Numbered from the stretch's first letter, positions 1 through 6,723 are shown. The stretch: DNA of 17,521 bases from Deltaproteobacteria bacterium (GCA_016218095.1 JACREV010000135.1:1-17521), one strand, 5' to 3'. Made by a program: numbers and translations. Notes: generated by a model from the sequence alone, not told the origin.

Positions 1-1
1 G

Positions 2-391
2 AAGATAAAGATGGGCGTCAGCGGTTGTCCCAGGAACTGCGCCGAGGCCGGGATAAAGGACATCGGGATAGTGGGGGTCACCGGCGGGTGGGAGATCTAT
101 GCCGGAGGCTCGGGCGGCATAGAGGTGGCGCGGGCGCAAAAACTCGCGTCCGTCAAAACAAGGGATGAAGCCGTCGTTATAACGGACGCGCTCCTTCAGC
201 ACTACAGGGAAGAGGCGGAATACGGCGAGAGGCTCTTCAAGTGGATGGAGAGGGCGGGCCTGGACGCGGTGAAGAGGGCTGTTATCGACACTGAAAGACG
301 GGAGGGGTTGGTGAAAAGGCTCGTTGACGCGCTCGCCTGCCTCCCTGACCATTGGAGCGGCGGCGAGATCGGCAGGTCTCCCGCGGCGTAG
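2..391 (+). CDS. nirB: Nitrite reductase (NirB-type) C-terminal fragment, 5' truncated
   Basis: The reading frame is open from the window edge (codons from base 2) to a TAG at 389-391, so only the last ~129 residues are seen. The frame opens with KIKMGVSGCPRNCAEAGIKD, which matches the siroheme/4Fe-4S half-domain of NirB-type assimilatory nitrite/sulfite reductases. The CPRNC pair supplies the last two cluster cysteines, and GGWEIYAGGSGG follows as in this family. Family knowledge: NirB uses NAD(P)H, FAD, siroheme and a 4Fe-4S cluster to reduce nitrite to ammonium in the cytoplasm. The tail (about residues 60-126) is helical and charged, as in NirB C-termini. The ATG at 11 lies inside a conserved domain and is not the true start. 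The upstream half, including the first cysteine pair, is outside the window, so a single-domain siroheme reductase remains possible. Confidence 0.8.
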   Translation, partial: KIKMGVSGCPRNCAEAGIKDIGIVGVTGGWEIYAGGSGGIEVARAQKLASVKTRDEAVVITDALLQHYREEAEYGERLFKWMERAGLDAVKRAVIDTERREGLVKRLVDALACLPDHWSGGEIGRSPAA

Positions 392-500
392 GGGATTTAA
401 ACCGAAAATCCGGCATAACGGTGTTTCCGTATAGCGCCCTATCCCCTTGGAGGCCTTTCCATAACCCGTTTGTCTGCATGACATCAGGTTCTCCGGGACC

Positions 501-530
501 GGGTTCCCGATAAAAGGCTCGGGGTGACAT
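501..530 (-). repeat. Degenerate REP-like hairpin repeat, copy 1
   Basis: Read on the minus strand it follows the pattern gtCA-CCCCGAG-(spacer)-ATCGGGAA-CCC. This is the layout of the dispersed intergenic 'GTCATTCCCG...CGGGAATCC' repeats common in environmental proteobacterial genomes. The stem is imperfect, so this copy is decayed. Confidence 0.45.
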
Positions 531-545
531 ATAACCATTTAAACC

Positions 546-579
546 GTCATCCCCGCGCGTTTCAGGCGGGAATCCGGTC
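546..579 (+). repeat. REP-like hairpin repeat, copy 2
   Basis: It reads GTCATCCCCGC, then a short spacer, then GCGGGAATCCGG. The stem CCCGC (552-556)/GCGGG (566-570) is visible. It is the better preserved copy and faces the copy at 501-530 in opposite orientation, 15 bp away. Confidence 0.55.
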
Positions 580-751
580 TCCGGGGGACGGTGCAAAGAA
601 CCGACCGGAGGCGCAGTTATGAAAAAGATGCCATCCTGCCGCCGCTGTCGGCCCCAACGGCCCATAAGGCGGTCTAAAGGTTCGTGACCTGTATGCCGCC
701 GTGCGGCGCGGCCATGGTCCGTATTTCAGTCGCGCCGACACCGGCGATCAT

Positions 752-2245
752 CTACGCTTCGGCCTCGGCCGCCTTTCGTCCGGTTATGTCGCGGTCGATG
801 CCCCTGTACCCGGCGAACTCCCCCTTCTCGTCGAAGAAAGGCGTGCCGCTCGTCTCGAGTGTGACGGGGCGGCCGTCCTTGTGCAGATTCACATTCTCAA
901 GCAGGCGGAAAGGACGTCTTAAGACGGCGATGCTGTTGAAGGCCGCGCTTATGCGGCTCGCCTCCTCCGGAGGCATGAGGTCGAAGGGCGTCTTGCCTAT
1001 TATCTCCTCGGGCTCGTACCCGAGTATCTCCCTTATCTTCGGGCTCGCGTAGGTGTAGACGGCGTTCCTGTCGACCTCCCATACCCAGTCGCTCGTCGTC
1101 TCGACGAGGGCGCGGAAGCGGTCTTCGGATTTTCTTAACGCCAGTTCGGCCCTCTTCTCCTCAGTAACCTCTTTCAATGAAAATACGAGGAACGAGACCT
1201 CGCCGGAGGCGTCGAGTATCGGCACGAGCGACCAGTCCCAGTAGGTAACCCCCCATTCCGGGTGGTCGGGGTACTCGAAAGGCTTTGCGACGGCGACGTA
1301 AGGTTTCTTTTCCCTCACGACCGAGGCGAAGATCGCCTGGTTCTCCTCGTGCGGATAGAGCTCGAAGTGGTTCTTTCCCGTGAAGTCGGATAAGTCCCTG
1401 CCGGCCTTGTCCGCGTAGGACCTGCTTACCATGATGAAGTTGAAGTCCCTGTCGAGAAAGGCGAGCGGGGTAATCGTGTGGTCGAAGAAGGCCTTAAGGC
1501 GCCTGGATTCCTCCATGAGCCTTTCGTTCAGCCCGACGAGCTCTGAAGTGCGCGCATCGACCCTCATCTCGAGCTCGCGGTTCGCACGCAGTAACACCTC
1601 CTCGGCGAACTTCTGCTCGGACCTTTCGATGACCTCGAGGCGGCCCCGTCTCTTTATGAGCGCGAACGGGTGGGTCGAGACGACGTCGAGGACAGCTTGC
1701 GCCCCGCACCTCTCAAGGGAATAAGAGCAGAGGGCGATCATCCTGTACGAGCCGATAACGTTATCGACCTCCCGCTCGTACCGGATGAAGGCGTCCCAGT
1801 CCTCTTTATCAAGCCAGGAGGTATTGCCGCTCGCTCGGAGCCCCTGGAAGCCCTTTGCGAGCCCCTGGATGTACTTGGAGACCCAGCTTTCGAGTACAGT
1901 CTTCGAATCGAAGGGCTTTCCCCTCGTGTACCAGTCGGAATACGGGATGATCTCCATCTGTTTTTTTGAGAGGTAGTATTCGAAGTCGGGCATGGCCAGA
2001 CGCATCGCCTTTCTCGCGTCTTCCACGCCGACCGGGTCGGCGGTGATCCATATGCAGAACTCGTTCGACTCGAGCCCGGCCTTGAAGAACGGGACGAGGA
2101 TGCTCAAAAGACCGTCCCTGTCCTCGTAGAAGTGGCTGAAGTGGGTGCCCCAGGGCAGGTCTCCGATTATTTCCAACCCTGATTTTCTAAGGTCTGTCTG
2201 GTTTTCCTTGACGGGCCTTGGCCTGAAAGCCGATTTCCTTTCCAT
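752..2245 (-). CDS. MEDS domain-PAS-PAS sensor protein, no output domain
   Basis: 497 residues. Residues ~24-205 form a MEDS (MEthanogen/methylotroph DcmR Sensory) domain, with the typical opening GLEIIGDLPWGTHFSHFYED and the block ILVPFFKAGLESNEFCIW. Residues ~207-250 look like a coiled coil. Two PAS/PAC modules follow (~249-366 and ~370-490), the second ending GIDRDITGRK. There is no HisKA/HATPase, GGDEF or other effector domain; the protein stops at a TAG six residues after the PAC motif. No signal peptide or membrane span, so cytoplasmic. MEDS is known as a sensory domain, proposed to bind hydrocarbon-derived ligands; the ligand here cannot be told. The ATG start is supported by the family N-terminus, though the SD is weak (GGAG about 13 nt upstream). 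It lies 127 bp behind thiE on the same strand. It is either a truncated kinase or a stand-alone sensor acting through a partner. Confidence 0.85.
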   Translation of the reverse strand: MERKSAFRPRPVKENQTDLRKSGLEIIGDLPWGTHFSHFYEDRDGLLSILVPFFKAGLESNEFCIWITADPVGVEDARKAMRLAMPDFEYYLSKKQMEIIPYSDWYTRGKPFDSKTVLESWVSKYIQGLAKGFQGLRASGNTSWLDKEDWDAFIRYEREVDNVIGSYRMIALCSYSLERCGAQAVLDVVSTHPFALIKRRGRLEVIERSEQKFAEEVLLRANRELEMRVDARTSELVGLNERLMEESRRLKAFFDHTITPLAFLDRDFNFIMVSRSYADKAGRDLSDFTGKNHFELYPHEENQAIFASVVREKKPYVAVAKPFEYPDHPEWGVTYWDWSLVPILDASGEVSFLVFSLKEVTEEKRAELALRKSEDRFRALVETTSDWVWEVDRNAVYTYASPKIREILGYEPEEIIGKTPFDLMPPEEASRISAAFNSIAVLRRPFRLLENVNLHKDGRPVTLETSGTPFFDEKGEFAGYRGIDRDITGRKAAEAEA

Positions 2246-2372
2246 CTTGCCTGTGAAAGCTCCGTTCCTGTTTTTTGCCGGACTCGTAACGAGGGGGCCG
2301 CCTGCTCCCTACCCGATCCGCGAGTATGCCGTGCGCTTGAAAAACGCCCGCTTTAAGGCCCTCAAGTATATC

Positions 2373-3032
2373 CTAAAACCGGGATTCTGGCCAATGGAGC
2401 CCTTTTATCGTTGCAACAATAGAAAAGGCCTTTTTTCCCGGGTCGTCAGACAGGAGAACCTCGGAGATCATGGCGACCGCCGTTGCCCCTGCCCCGAGCA
2501 CCTTCCCCATGTTTTCCTCTGTTATGCCCCCTATCGCTACGATCGGCAGGGGGGTCGTTCCGCGGGCCTCCTTAAGGGCGGATAGCCCTTTCGGGGACTG
2601 GGCGTCTTTTTTAGTCGAAGTGGCAAAGACAGGCCCGAAGGAGACGTAGTCCGCGCCGAGGGAGAGGGCCTCTTTCGCCTCATCCGCGTTATGGGTCGAA
2701 AGGCCTATGATTGCGTCCGGGCCGAGCGCCTTCCTCGCCTCAAGCGGCGGGATGTCGTCCTGCCCGAGGTGGACCCCATCGGCGCCGGATAATAGCGCGA
2801 TATCCACCCTGTCGTTCACGATGAATACGGCCCCGTAAGAGGAGGCGAGCCCCTTTATTTCACGGGCGGCCTTGAGCGTTTCCCTGCCGCCGAGCCCCTT
2901 TGCCCTGAGCTGTATGACGGAGGCCCCGCCTTTAAGGAGCGAAGAGGCCGTGCCGACGAGATCATCCGGTTTAAGAAACGCGGTGTCGACTATGGGGTAG
3001 AACCCGCTGATAAGCGAGACCTTTTGCTTCAT
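2373..3032 (-). CDS. thiE: Thiamine-phosphate synthase ThiE
   Basis: 219 residues, the normal length. ThiE condenses hydroxymethylpyrimidine diphosphate with thiazole phosphate to give thiamine phosphate and pyrophosphate in the cytoplasm. Family motifs appear in order on a TIM barrel: VIQLRAK (Q41, R43, K45), IVNDRVDIALLSGADGVHLGQDD (N73-D74 and Q91-D92-D93, diphosphate/Mg site), IGLSTH (S112), YVSFGPVFATSTK (T138, T140, K141) and IVAIGGI (G168-G169). Its ATG overlaps the ntrC stop as ATGA, so translation is probably coupled to ntrC and transcription comes from the ntrB promoter. No other thiamine genes or TPP riboswitch are seen nearby, and its link to the NtrBC pair is positional only. The single-domain length argues against the related TenI protein; the phosphate-binding residues fit a true synthase. 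Confidence 0.92.
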   Translation of the reverse strand: MKQKVSLISGFYPIVDTAFLKPDDLVGTASSLLKGGASVIQLRAKGLGGRETLKAAREIKGLASSYGAVFIVNDRVDIALLSGADGVHLGQDDIPPLEARKALGPDAIIGLSTHNADEAKEALSLGADYVSFGPVFATSTKKDAQSPKGLSALKEARGTTPLPIVAIGGITEENMGKVLGAGATAVAMISEVLLSDDPGKKAFSIVATIKGLHWPESRF

Positions 3033-4456
3033 TCCCGGAACTTCCCGGGCTGGATGTTCAACTCCTTTATCTTCTTCCGGAGCGTGTTCCGGTTTATGCC
3101 CAATACCTCGGCGGCCTGCACCTGGTTCCCTTTTGTCTTTTCGAGGACGAGCCTTATAAGCGGCCTTTCCATGAAGGGCATTATGAAGTCGTAGAGGTCC
3201 TGCTTGCCCTTGTGGTCGGTCTTTTCGATAAAGGGCTTGAGGCGGGCGGCGATGATATCCTCAAGCGACTCCTTCTTGTGCCTTGAGAGCGGGAGAGAGA
3301 GGTCTTCGGGCGAGAGGTTAAGGGACGGGGAGAGGAGGACCGCGCGCCGGAGGATGTTCTCAAGCTCCCGGACGTTCCCCGGCCACCTGTAGGCCTCTAT
3401 CGCCTCGAGGGCCTTGGGCGAGAGCGTCTTCCTCTGAGCGCCGAATTCCTTCGCGAATCTTTCGAGGAAGTAATCGGCGAGGAGCGCCGCGTCGCCCTTC
3501 CTGTCGCGGAGCGGGGGGAGCGTGACCGTCACTCCGTTCAATCTGAAGAGGAGGTCCTCCCTGAATTTTTTTTCGGTGACGGCCTTGTCCAGGTCCTGGT
3601 TCGTAGCCGCGATTATCCTGACGTCGACCCTGACGGGTTCCTTTCCGCCGACCCTGTAGAACTCCTTTTCCTGTATGACGCGAAGCAAGCGCGCCTGCAG
3701 GTCGAGCGCCATGTCCCCGACCTCGTCCAGGAAGAGAGTGCCCCCGTCGGCGAGCTCGAACCTGCCCTTCTTCGCCTCCACGGCCCCGGTGAACGCGCCC
3801 TTCTCGAACCCGAAGAGCTCGCTCTCCATCAGGTCTTTGGGGACAGCGGCGGAGTTTATGGCGACGAACGGACGCTCGGCTCGAAGGCTGTTCGTGTGTA
3901 TGAGCCGGGCGAGCAGTTCCTTGCCCGTGCCGCTCTCCCCGAGTATCAGGACCGTGACGTCTTTTTCAGCGACCTTGCCGACGGTCTTGAAGACCGTTTG
4001 CACGGCCTTTGACTTCCCTATGAAGACCGTCTCGGTCGAGAGCTTTTCCTTGAGCATCTCGGTAAGGGTAGAGACCTTTTCCTTTAATTTAAGGTTCTCT
4101 ATCGCCCGCTCGACTATTATCTCGAGCTCGCTCAGGTCAAAGGGCTTCGTCACGTAGTCGAAGGCGCCGAGCTTCATCGCCTCAAGCGCGTTCTTCGTCG
4201 TCGATTCCGCGGTCATTATTATGATGGAGGCGTCCGACCTCTCTTCCCGCGCGCGCTTCAATATGTCGAGCCCTCCGCCGCCCGGCATGTTGATGTCGAT
4301 GACGGCGAGCGAGGGGGCCTCTTCCATGAGGAGTGAGGCGGCGGTCTTCCCATCCTCCGCCTTTACGACCTTTATCCCCTTCTCCTCGAAGAACTTGTCG
4401 AGTACCCAGAGGACGGATTCGTCGTCGTCGGCTATGAGCGCCTTTATATCGTGCAT
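3029..4456 (-). CDS. ntrC: Sigma54-dependent response regulator, NtrC-like
   Basis: 475 residues in the order receiver, AAA+ and Fis-type helix-turn-helix. Receiver (1-~120): acidic pocket D10-D12, phosphoacceptor D54, T82 and K104. AAA+ (~145-380): Walker A GESGTGKE (173-180), sigma54-contacting GAFTGA (220-225), Walker B LFLDEV (241-246), arginine finger region FREDLLFRLN (298-307). DNA-binding tail (~432-467) contains TKGNQVQAAEVLGINRNTLR, very close to NtrC of proteobacteria. The protein should activate sigma54 promoters when phosphorylated by the adjacent histidine kinase, classically under nitrogen limitation. The residue before EKGAFTGA is F where most NtrC proteins have H. The ATG has AGGA 6 nt upstream and lies 7 nt after the ntrB stop. 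The nitrogen role is inferred from similarity; another enhancer-binding protein is possible. Confidence 0.88.
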   Translation of the reverse strand: MHDIKALIADDDESVLWVLDKFFEEKGIKVVKAEDGKTAASLLMEEAPSLAVIDINMPGGGGLDILKRAREERSDASIIIMTAESTTKNALEAMKLGAFDYVTKPFDLSELEIIVERAIENLKLKEKVSTLTEMLKEKLSTETVFIGKSKAVQTVFKTVGKVAEKDVTVLILGESGTGKELLARLIHTNSLRAERPFVAINSAAVPKDLMESELFGFEKGAFTGAVEAKKGRFELADGGTLFLDEVGDMALDLQARLLRVIQEKEFYRVGGKEPVRVDVRIIAATNQDLDKAVTEKKFREDLLFRLNGVTVTLPPLRDRKGDAALLADYFLERFAKEFGAQRKTLSPKALEAIEAYRWPGNVRELENILRRAVLLSPSLNLSPEDLSLPLSRHKKESLEDIIAARLKPFIEKTDHKGKQDLYDFIMPFMERPLIRLVLEKTKGNQVQAAEVLGINRNTLRKKIKELNIQPGKFRE

Positions 4457-4463
4457 ATTTGTC

Positions 4464-5528
4464 CTATCTCTCGGCTATGGGGAGGAGCACCGTCACCGTC
4501 GTCCCCTCGCCGGGCGCCGAGTCGATCTTGAGGAGCCCGTTATGCTCCTTTATTATCTTGAGCGTAATAGCCATGCCGAGCCCGCTGCCCTTAGGCTTGG
4601 TAGTGAAGAACGGAGTGAATATCTTCTCCAGGTCCTCTTCCCTTATGCCGCATCCGTTGTCCTGTACCTCGACCGAGACCATCTTGCCCGTAGCCGAGCC
4701 CTCTTCTACAAGGTGGAACTCGGTTATGATCCTTGTCGTCAGCCTTATCTCTCCGTTTTTATCGAGCGCCTCCTTGGCGTTCTTGACGAGGTTCAGGAAG
4801 ACCTGCGTAAGCTGGCCCTCGTCCCCGTCCACGTCCGGGATGGAGGGGTCGTAGGCCCTTACGAAGGCATCGGGCGGCAACCCGTCTTTGAGGAGCAACA
4901 CGACAGAGTCGAGGACCTTGTGTATGTTGAGCGGCTTCTTGTCAAGCCGCGCGGGACGGGCGAAGTCGAGCATGTCGTTAAGTATCAGGTTCAGCCTGTC
5001 CGCCTCCTTCATGATGACGTTCATGTAGTCGGAGAGCGACTCGTCCTTGACCTTCTTCGCGAGGAGCTGGGCCGCGCCCCTTATGCCGCTAAGGGGGTTC
5101 TTTATCTCGTGGGCGAGGTTCGCGGCGAATGTCCCTATGTAGGCGAGCCGTTCTTTTCTGAGCGACCCGGCCTCGAGCGACTTTATCCCCGAGAGGTCCT
5201 TTATGAGGGCGGATGCGCCGGCAACGTTGCCGTCGGGGTCGAACACCTGGCTCGTCGTTATGCCGACTGGTAGCGTTCCGCCGAGCCTCCTGTGGAGCTT
5301 CTCCTCGTACTCGGCGAAGAGACGCCCCTCCTTGAGGGTCTTTGTGAGCATCTCGACAAGGCGCTCGTCGCGCCTGAAGGCGTCCTTCAATGCCTTGCCT
5401 ATGACGAGCGACCTCGATACCCCGGCCATCTTTTCAGCCGACTGGTTGAATACCGTGACCCTGCCGTCGATGTCGACGGCTATGAGCCCCTCGGAGAGGT
5501 TCTCGAGTATGTCCTCGTATGACGCCAT
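4464..5528 (-). CDS. ntrB: PAS-histidine kinase, NtrB-like
   Basis: 354 residues from the chosen ATG. A PAS domain (~3-110, GLIAVDIDGRVTVFNQSAEKM) is followed by HisKA with phosphoacceptor H140 (NLAHEIKNPLSGIRGAAQLL). The HATPase follows, with N box around N250 (NLVKNAKEA), G1 box DNGCGI (~290-295), F box TPFFTTK and G2 box GSGLGM (~314-319). No membrane segments, so a soluble kinase as NtrB is. It should phosphorylate the NtrC-like protein encoded next. An upstream in-frame ATG at 5609 would add 27 residues, but that start lies upstream of the predicted promoter (5561-5589) and its extension resembles nothing in the family. Starting at 5528 puts M-A-S-Y-E-D directly before the PAS fold. First gene of ntrB-ntrC-thiE. 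Confidence 0.88.
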   Translation of the reverse strand: MASYEDILENLSEGLIAVDIDGRVTVFNQSAEKMAGVSRSLVIGKALKDAFRRDERLVEMLTKTLKEGRLFAEYEEKLHRRLGGTLPVGITTSQVFDPDGNVAGASALIKDLSGIKSLEAGSLRKERLAYIGTFAANLAHEIKNPLSGIRGAAQLLAKKVKDESLSDYMNVIMKEADRLNLILNDMLDFARPARLDKKPLNIHKVLDSVVLLLKDGLPPDAFVRAYDPSIPDVDGDEGQLTQVFLNLVKNAKEALDKNGEIRLTTRIITEFHLVEEGSATGKMVSVEVQDNGCGIREEDLEKIFTPFFTTKPKGSGLGMAITLKIIKEHNGLLKIDSAPGEGTTVTVLLPIAER

Positions 5529-5560
5529 CCGGAACCTGCCAATCTGCCTAAATAATAGGC

Positions 5561-5589
5561 ATAATAGCAGTCCGGGACTGTAAAGGCAA
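5561..5589 (-). promoter_or_regulatory. Sigma70-type promoter of ntrB-ntrC-thiE
   Basis: On the minus strand, -35 TTGCCT (5584-5589) and -10 TATTAT (5561-5566) are separated by exactly 17 bp. A second TATTAT lies at 5552-5557. The predicted start is about 25-30 nt before the ntrB ATG at 5528. This fixes the start of ntrB and shows that the operon itself need not use sigma54. Confidence 0.6.
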
Positions 5590-5633
5590 GTGAATACTCC
5601 GGGTGCCAATGATGGAAGCCTATCGAATTCAAA

Positions 5634-5645
5634 GGCTTATAAGCC
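5634..5645. promoter_or_regulatory. 12-bp perfect palindrome between divergent promoters
   Basis: GGCTTATAAGCC is a perfect palindrome ending 1 bp before the -35 box of the Nudix promoter and about 45 bp upstream of the ntrB -35 box. Its position suits an operator for one or both genes; no regulator can be named. Confidence 0.35.
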
Positions 5646-5646
5646 C

Positions 5647-5674
5647 TTGACCGGCCACGCCTATCCGTTATAAT
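5647..5674 (+). promoter_or_regulatory. Near-consensus sigma70 promoter of the Nudix gene
   Basis: -35 TTGACC (5647-5652) and -10 TATAAT (5669-5674) have a 16-bp spacer. The -10 overlaps the first in-frame ATG (5673-5675), which therefore cannot be used from this promoter. The predicted transcription start (~5681) falls at or next to the second ATG at 5682. Confidence 0.65.
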
Positions 5675-5681
5675 GGCTCTC

Positions 5682-6083
5682 ATGAAAAGGGAGATGTCGG
5701 CAGGGATAGTCATAAGGGGAGGGAGGCTACTCCTCGTCCATAACTCTAAGCACGGGCTACGCATAGAGCCGCCCGGGGGAAAGAAAGAGCCCGGAGAGAC
5801 CTGGGAGAGGTCCGTGGAGAGAGAGTTCGAGGAAGAGCTCGGGGTGAAGGTGAGGGTCGTAAGGCCCCTCGGCGTATACGATACGCACTCGCCCGAGGGG
5901 GAGTTCGCCGTACACCTCTATATCTCCGAGATAATCGAAGGCGAGCCGAAGGTCATGGAGCCCGAGAAGATACCCGGCTTCGGATGGTATTCGATTGAGG
6001 AGATCGAAGCGATGAAGGCGAGGGGAGACCTCGTCCCGAACATGGTGGAGGCGCTCGAAGACATAAGGCCGCTCATGGAATGA
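5682..6083 (+). CDS. Nudix hydrolase (MutT-like)
   Basis: About 133 residues. The Nudix box GX5EX7REUXEEXGU is exact: G, KKEPG, E, TWERSVE, REF, E, EE, L, GV (residues 33-55 from this start). The fold is compact, with SAGIVIRGGRLLLVHN at the front and GFGWYSIEEIEAM near the end, as in MutT/ADP-ribose-type pyrophosphohydrolases. Family role: Mg-dependent cleavage of nucleoside diphosphates linked to another group; the substrate (8-oxo-dGTP, ADP-ribose or other) cannot be read from sequence. Three ATGs compete: 5673 overlaps the -10 box; 5682 would be nearly leaderless; 5694 has AAAAGGGAG directly abutting it, which is too close for a good SD. I chose 5682 and treat it as uncertain. It is divergent from ntrB and followed 74 nt later by a small peptide gene. 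Confidence 0.88.
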   Translation: MKREMSAGIVIRGGRLLLVHNSKHGLRIEPPGGKKEPGETWERSVEREFEEELGVKVRVVRPLGVYDTHSPEGEFAVHLYISEIIEGEPKVMEPEKIPGFGWYSIEEIEAMKARGDLVPNMVEALEDIRPLME

Positions 6084-6102
6084 TACTTTTTTCCTTTTAA
6101 TT

Positions 6103-6151
6103 CCTCCTTAATCCCTCCTTTTATATCATGGCGCCGTAAGAAAGGAGGGAT
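6103..6151 (+). promoter_or_regulatory. SD-sequestering hairpin with two alternative anti-SD strands
   Basis: ATCCCTCCTTT (6111-6121) is perfectly complementary to AAAGGAGGGAT (6141-6151), an 11-bp stem with a 19-nt loop. The right arm is the SD of the small gene starting at 6158. A second anti-SD stretch, CCTCCTT (6103-6109), lies just upstream and could compete. On a transcript coming from the Nudix gene the SD would be masked, so translation should depend on stem opening. Confidence 0.55.
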
Positions 6152-6157
6152 GCCGTC

Positions 6158-6241
6158 ATGAAGAAACTTGCAGGGTTAGCCCCCATAGACATACTCGCCG
6201 CCGCGATAGTGGCGGTCACGATCACCGCCGCGTTCCTCTGA
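6158..6241 (+). CDS. Small hydrophobic single-span peptide (27 aa)
   Basis: ATG at 6158, TGA at 6239-6241, 27 residues. It has a short basic start (MKKLAG), then PIDIL and an uninterrupted hydrophobic stretch rich in A, V, I, T ending in AAFL, long enough for one membrane span. The SD is very strong (AAAGGAGGG, 6141-6149) at 8-nt spacing, and GCC/GCG/ATA/GTC codons match the neighbours, which together support a real gene despite the length. No family is recognised. It follows the Nudix gene by 74 nt on the same strand and may share its transcript. The SD can be masked by an 11-bp hairpin. A three-codon frame (ATG CCG TCA TGA, 6150-6161) overlaps its start codon. It could be a membrane peptide, a toxin-like peptide or a regulatory leader; nothing decides between these. 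Confidence 0.5.
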   Translation: MKKLAGLAPIDILAAAIVAVTITAAFL

Positions 6242-6248
6242 GCAGACA

Positions 6249-6285
6249 TTGCGGCAGGCGAGACTAACGAGTCCGCCTGCCGCAA
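6249..6285 (+). terminator. Long hairpin after the small peptide gene (possible transcript end)
   Basis: TTGCGGCAGGCG (6249-6260) pairs perfectly with CGCCTGCCGCAA (6274-6285). Inside, GACT (6262-6265) pairs with AGTC (6270-6273) around an AACG loop, giving a 16-bp stem with one bulged A. No T-tract follows, so it may stabilise a 3' end rather than terminate by itself. Its core recurs at 10976-10993. Confidence 0.45.
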
Positions 6286-6302
6286 ATGTTATCTCCAAAT
6301 GC

Positions 6303-6327
6303 GGGTTCAGGTTTGCAACCTGAACCC
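6303..6327. repeat. Perfect 11-bp-stem hairpin
   Basis: GGGTTCAGGTT (6303-6313) and AACCTGAACCC (6317-6327) form a perfect stem with a 3-nt loop (TGC). It resembles dispersed intergenic hairpins of environmental proteobacteria. No T-tract follows. Confidence 0.6.
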
Positions 6328-6378
6328 ATTAATCGTAACTCTAATTTACGCTTGTACGGCTTATTCGAATCCTATGCC

Positions 6379-6530
6379 CAAAGCCATTTTGCGCGCTCCG
6401 CGCGCTTTTGGCGCATGGGCTTTGAGCGCTTCCTTCCTCCCCGTCCCGCTCGCGCGCCCCTTAGTAAGCTGTCGCGCCTTTTTACTTCCTCGGACGCTCG
6501 CGCTTCGCGATTTAGCTGCCTCCCTTAAGG
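6379..6530 (+). repeat. Large inverted repeat, left arm
   Basis: Its reverse complement aligns with 6800-6936. Shared blocks include CAAAGCC-ATTTTGCGCGC (left) against GCGCGCAAAATGGCCTTTG (right), AAGCG-type segments next to CGCGCGAGCGGG, and CTGCCTCCCTTA (6516-6527) against TAAGGGAGGCAG (6803-6814). Identity by eye is roughly four bases in five over the outer 80 bp and lower inside. The arm also contains its own small stem, GCGCGC-TCC-GCGCGC. Confidence 0.6.
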
Positions 6531-6582
6531 TCGCTCACCCCATGCCTGGGTATTTTGAAAAACAAAACCCGCAAGAAGTTCC

Positions 6583-6605
6583 CCCTCTCCCCTTGTGGGA
6601 GAGGG
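6583..6605. repeat. CCCTCTCCC/GGGAGAGGG hairpin repeat
   Basis: CCCTCTCCC (6583-6591), a 5-nt loop, then GGGAGAGGG (6597-6605). In translation it gives the PLPLWERAGVRG string known from spurious proteins over this very widespread intergenic repeat. Confidence 0.7.
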
Positions 6606-6723
6606 CCGGGGTGAGGGGGCCCTCGCCGGGCAGGCAAATTTGTAACGGACGGCAGGAGAATCGATTACCTTGGAGACTCCGTACCGACTTTGGCCCTGCG
6701 CCGAGCAGTCACCCTCCCCTCAA

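Larger units (their letters stand above)
392..751. other. Non-coding gap with two degenerate hairpin repeats
   Basis: I see no credible gene between the nirB-type stop and the end of the sensor gene. The two genes converge here. No T-tract terminator is evident. The region carries two repeat copies, at 501-530 and 546-579. The minus-strand frame of the sensor stays open for 25 more codons after its stop (down to about base 677), beginning with ATG, but the peptide resembles nothing I recognise. Confidence 0.6.

Noticed and set aside
282..665. Minus-strand frame as a missing kinase part of the MEDS sensor
   Set aside because: Its translation shows no H, N, G1 or G2 box and part of it is repeat DNA and antisense of the nirB-type gene.
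4221..5273. 350-residue plus-strand open frame over ntrC/ntrB
   Set aside because: Antisense shadow of two genes with complete motifs on the other strand; no family resemblance.
5529..5609. 27-residue N-terminal extension of the NtrB-like kinase
   Set aside because: The upstream ATG lies before the predicted promoter (-35 5584-5589, -10 5561-5566) and the extra residues match nothing in the family.
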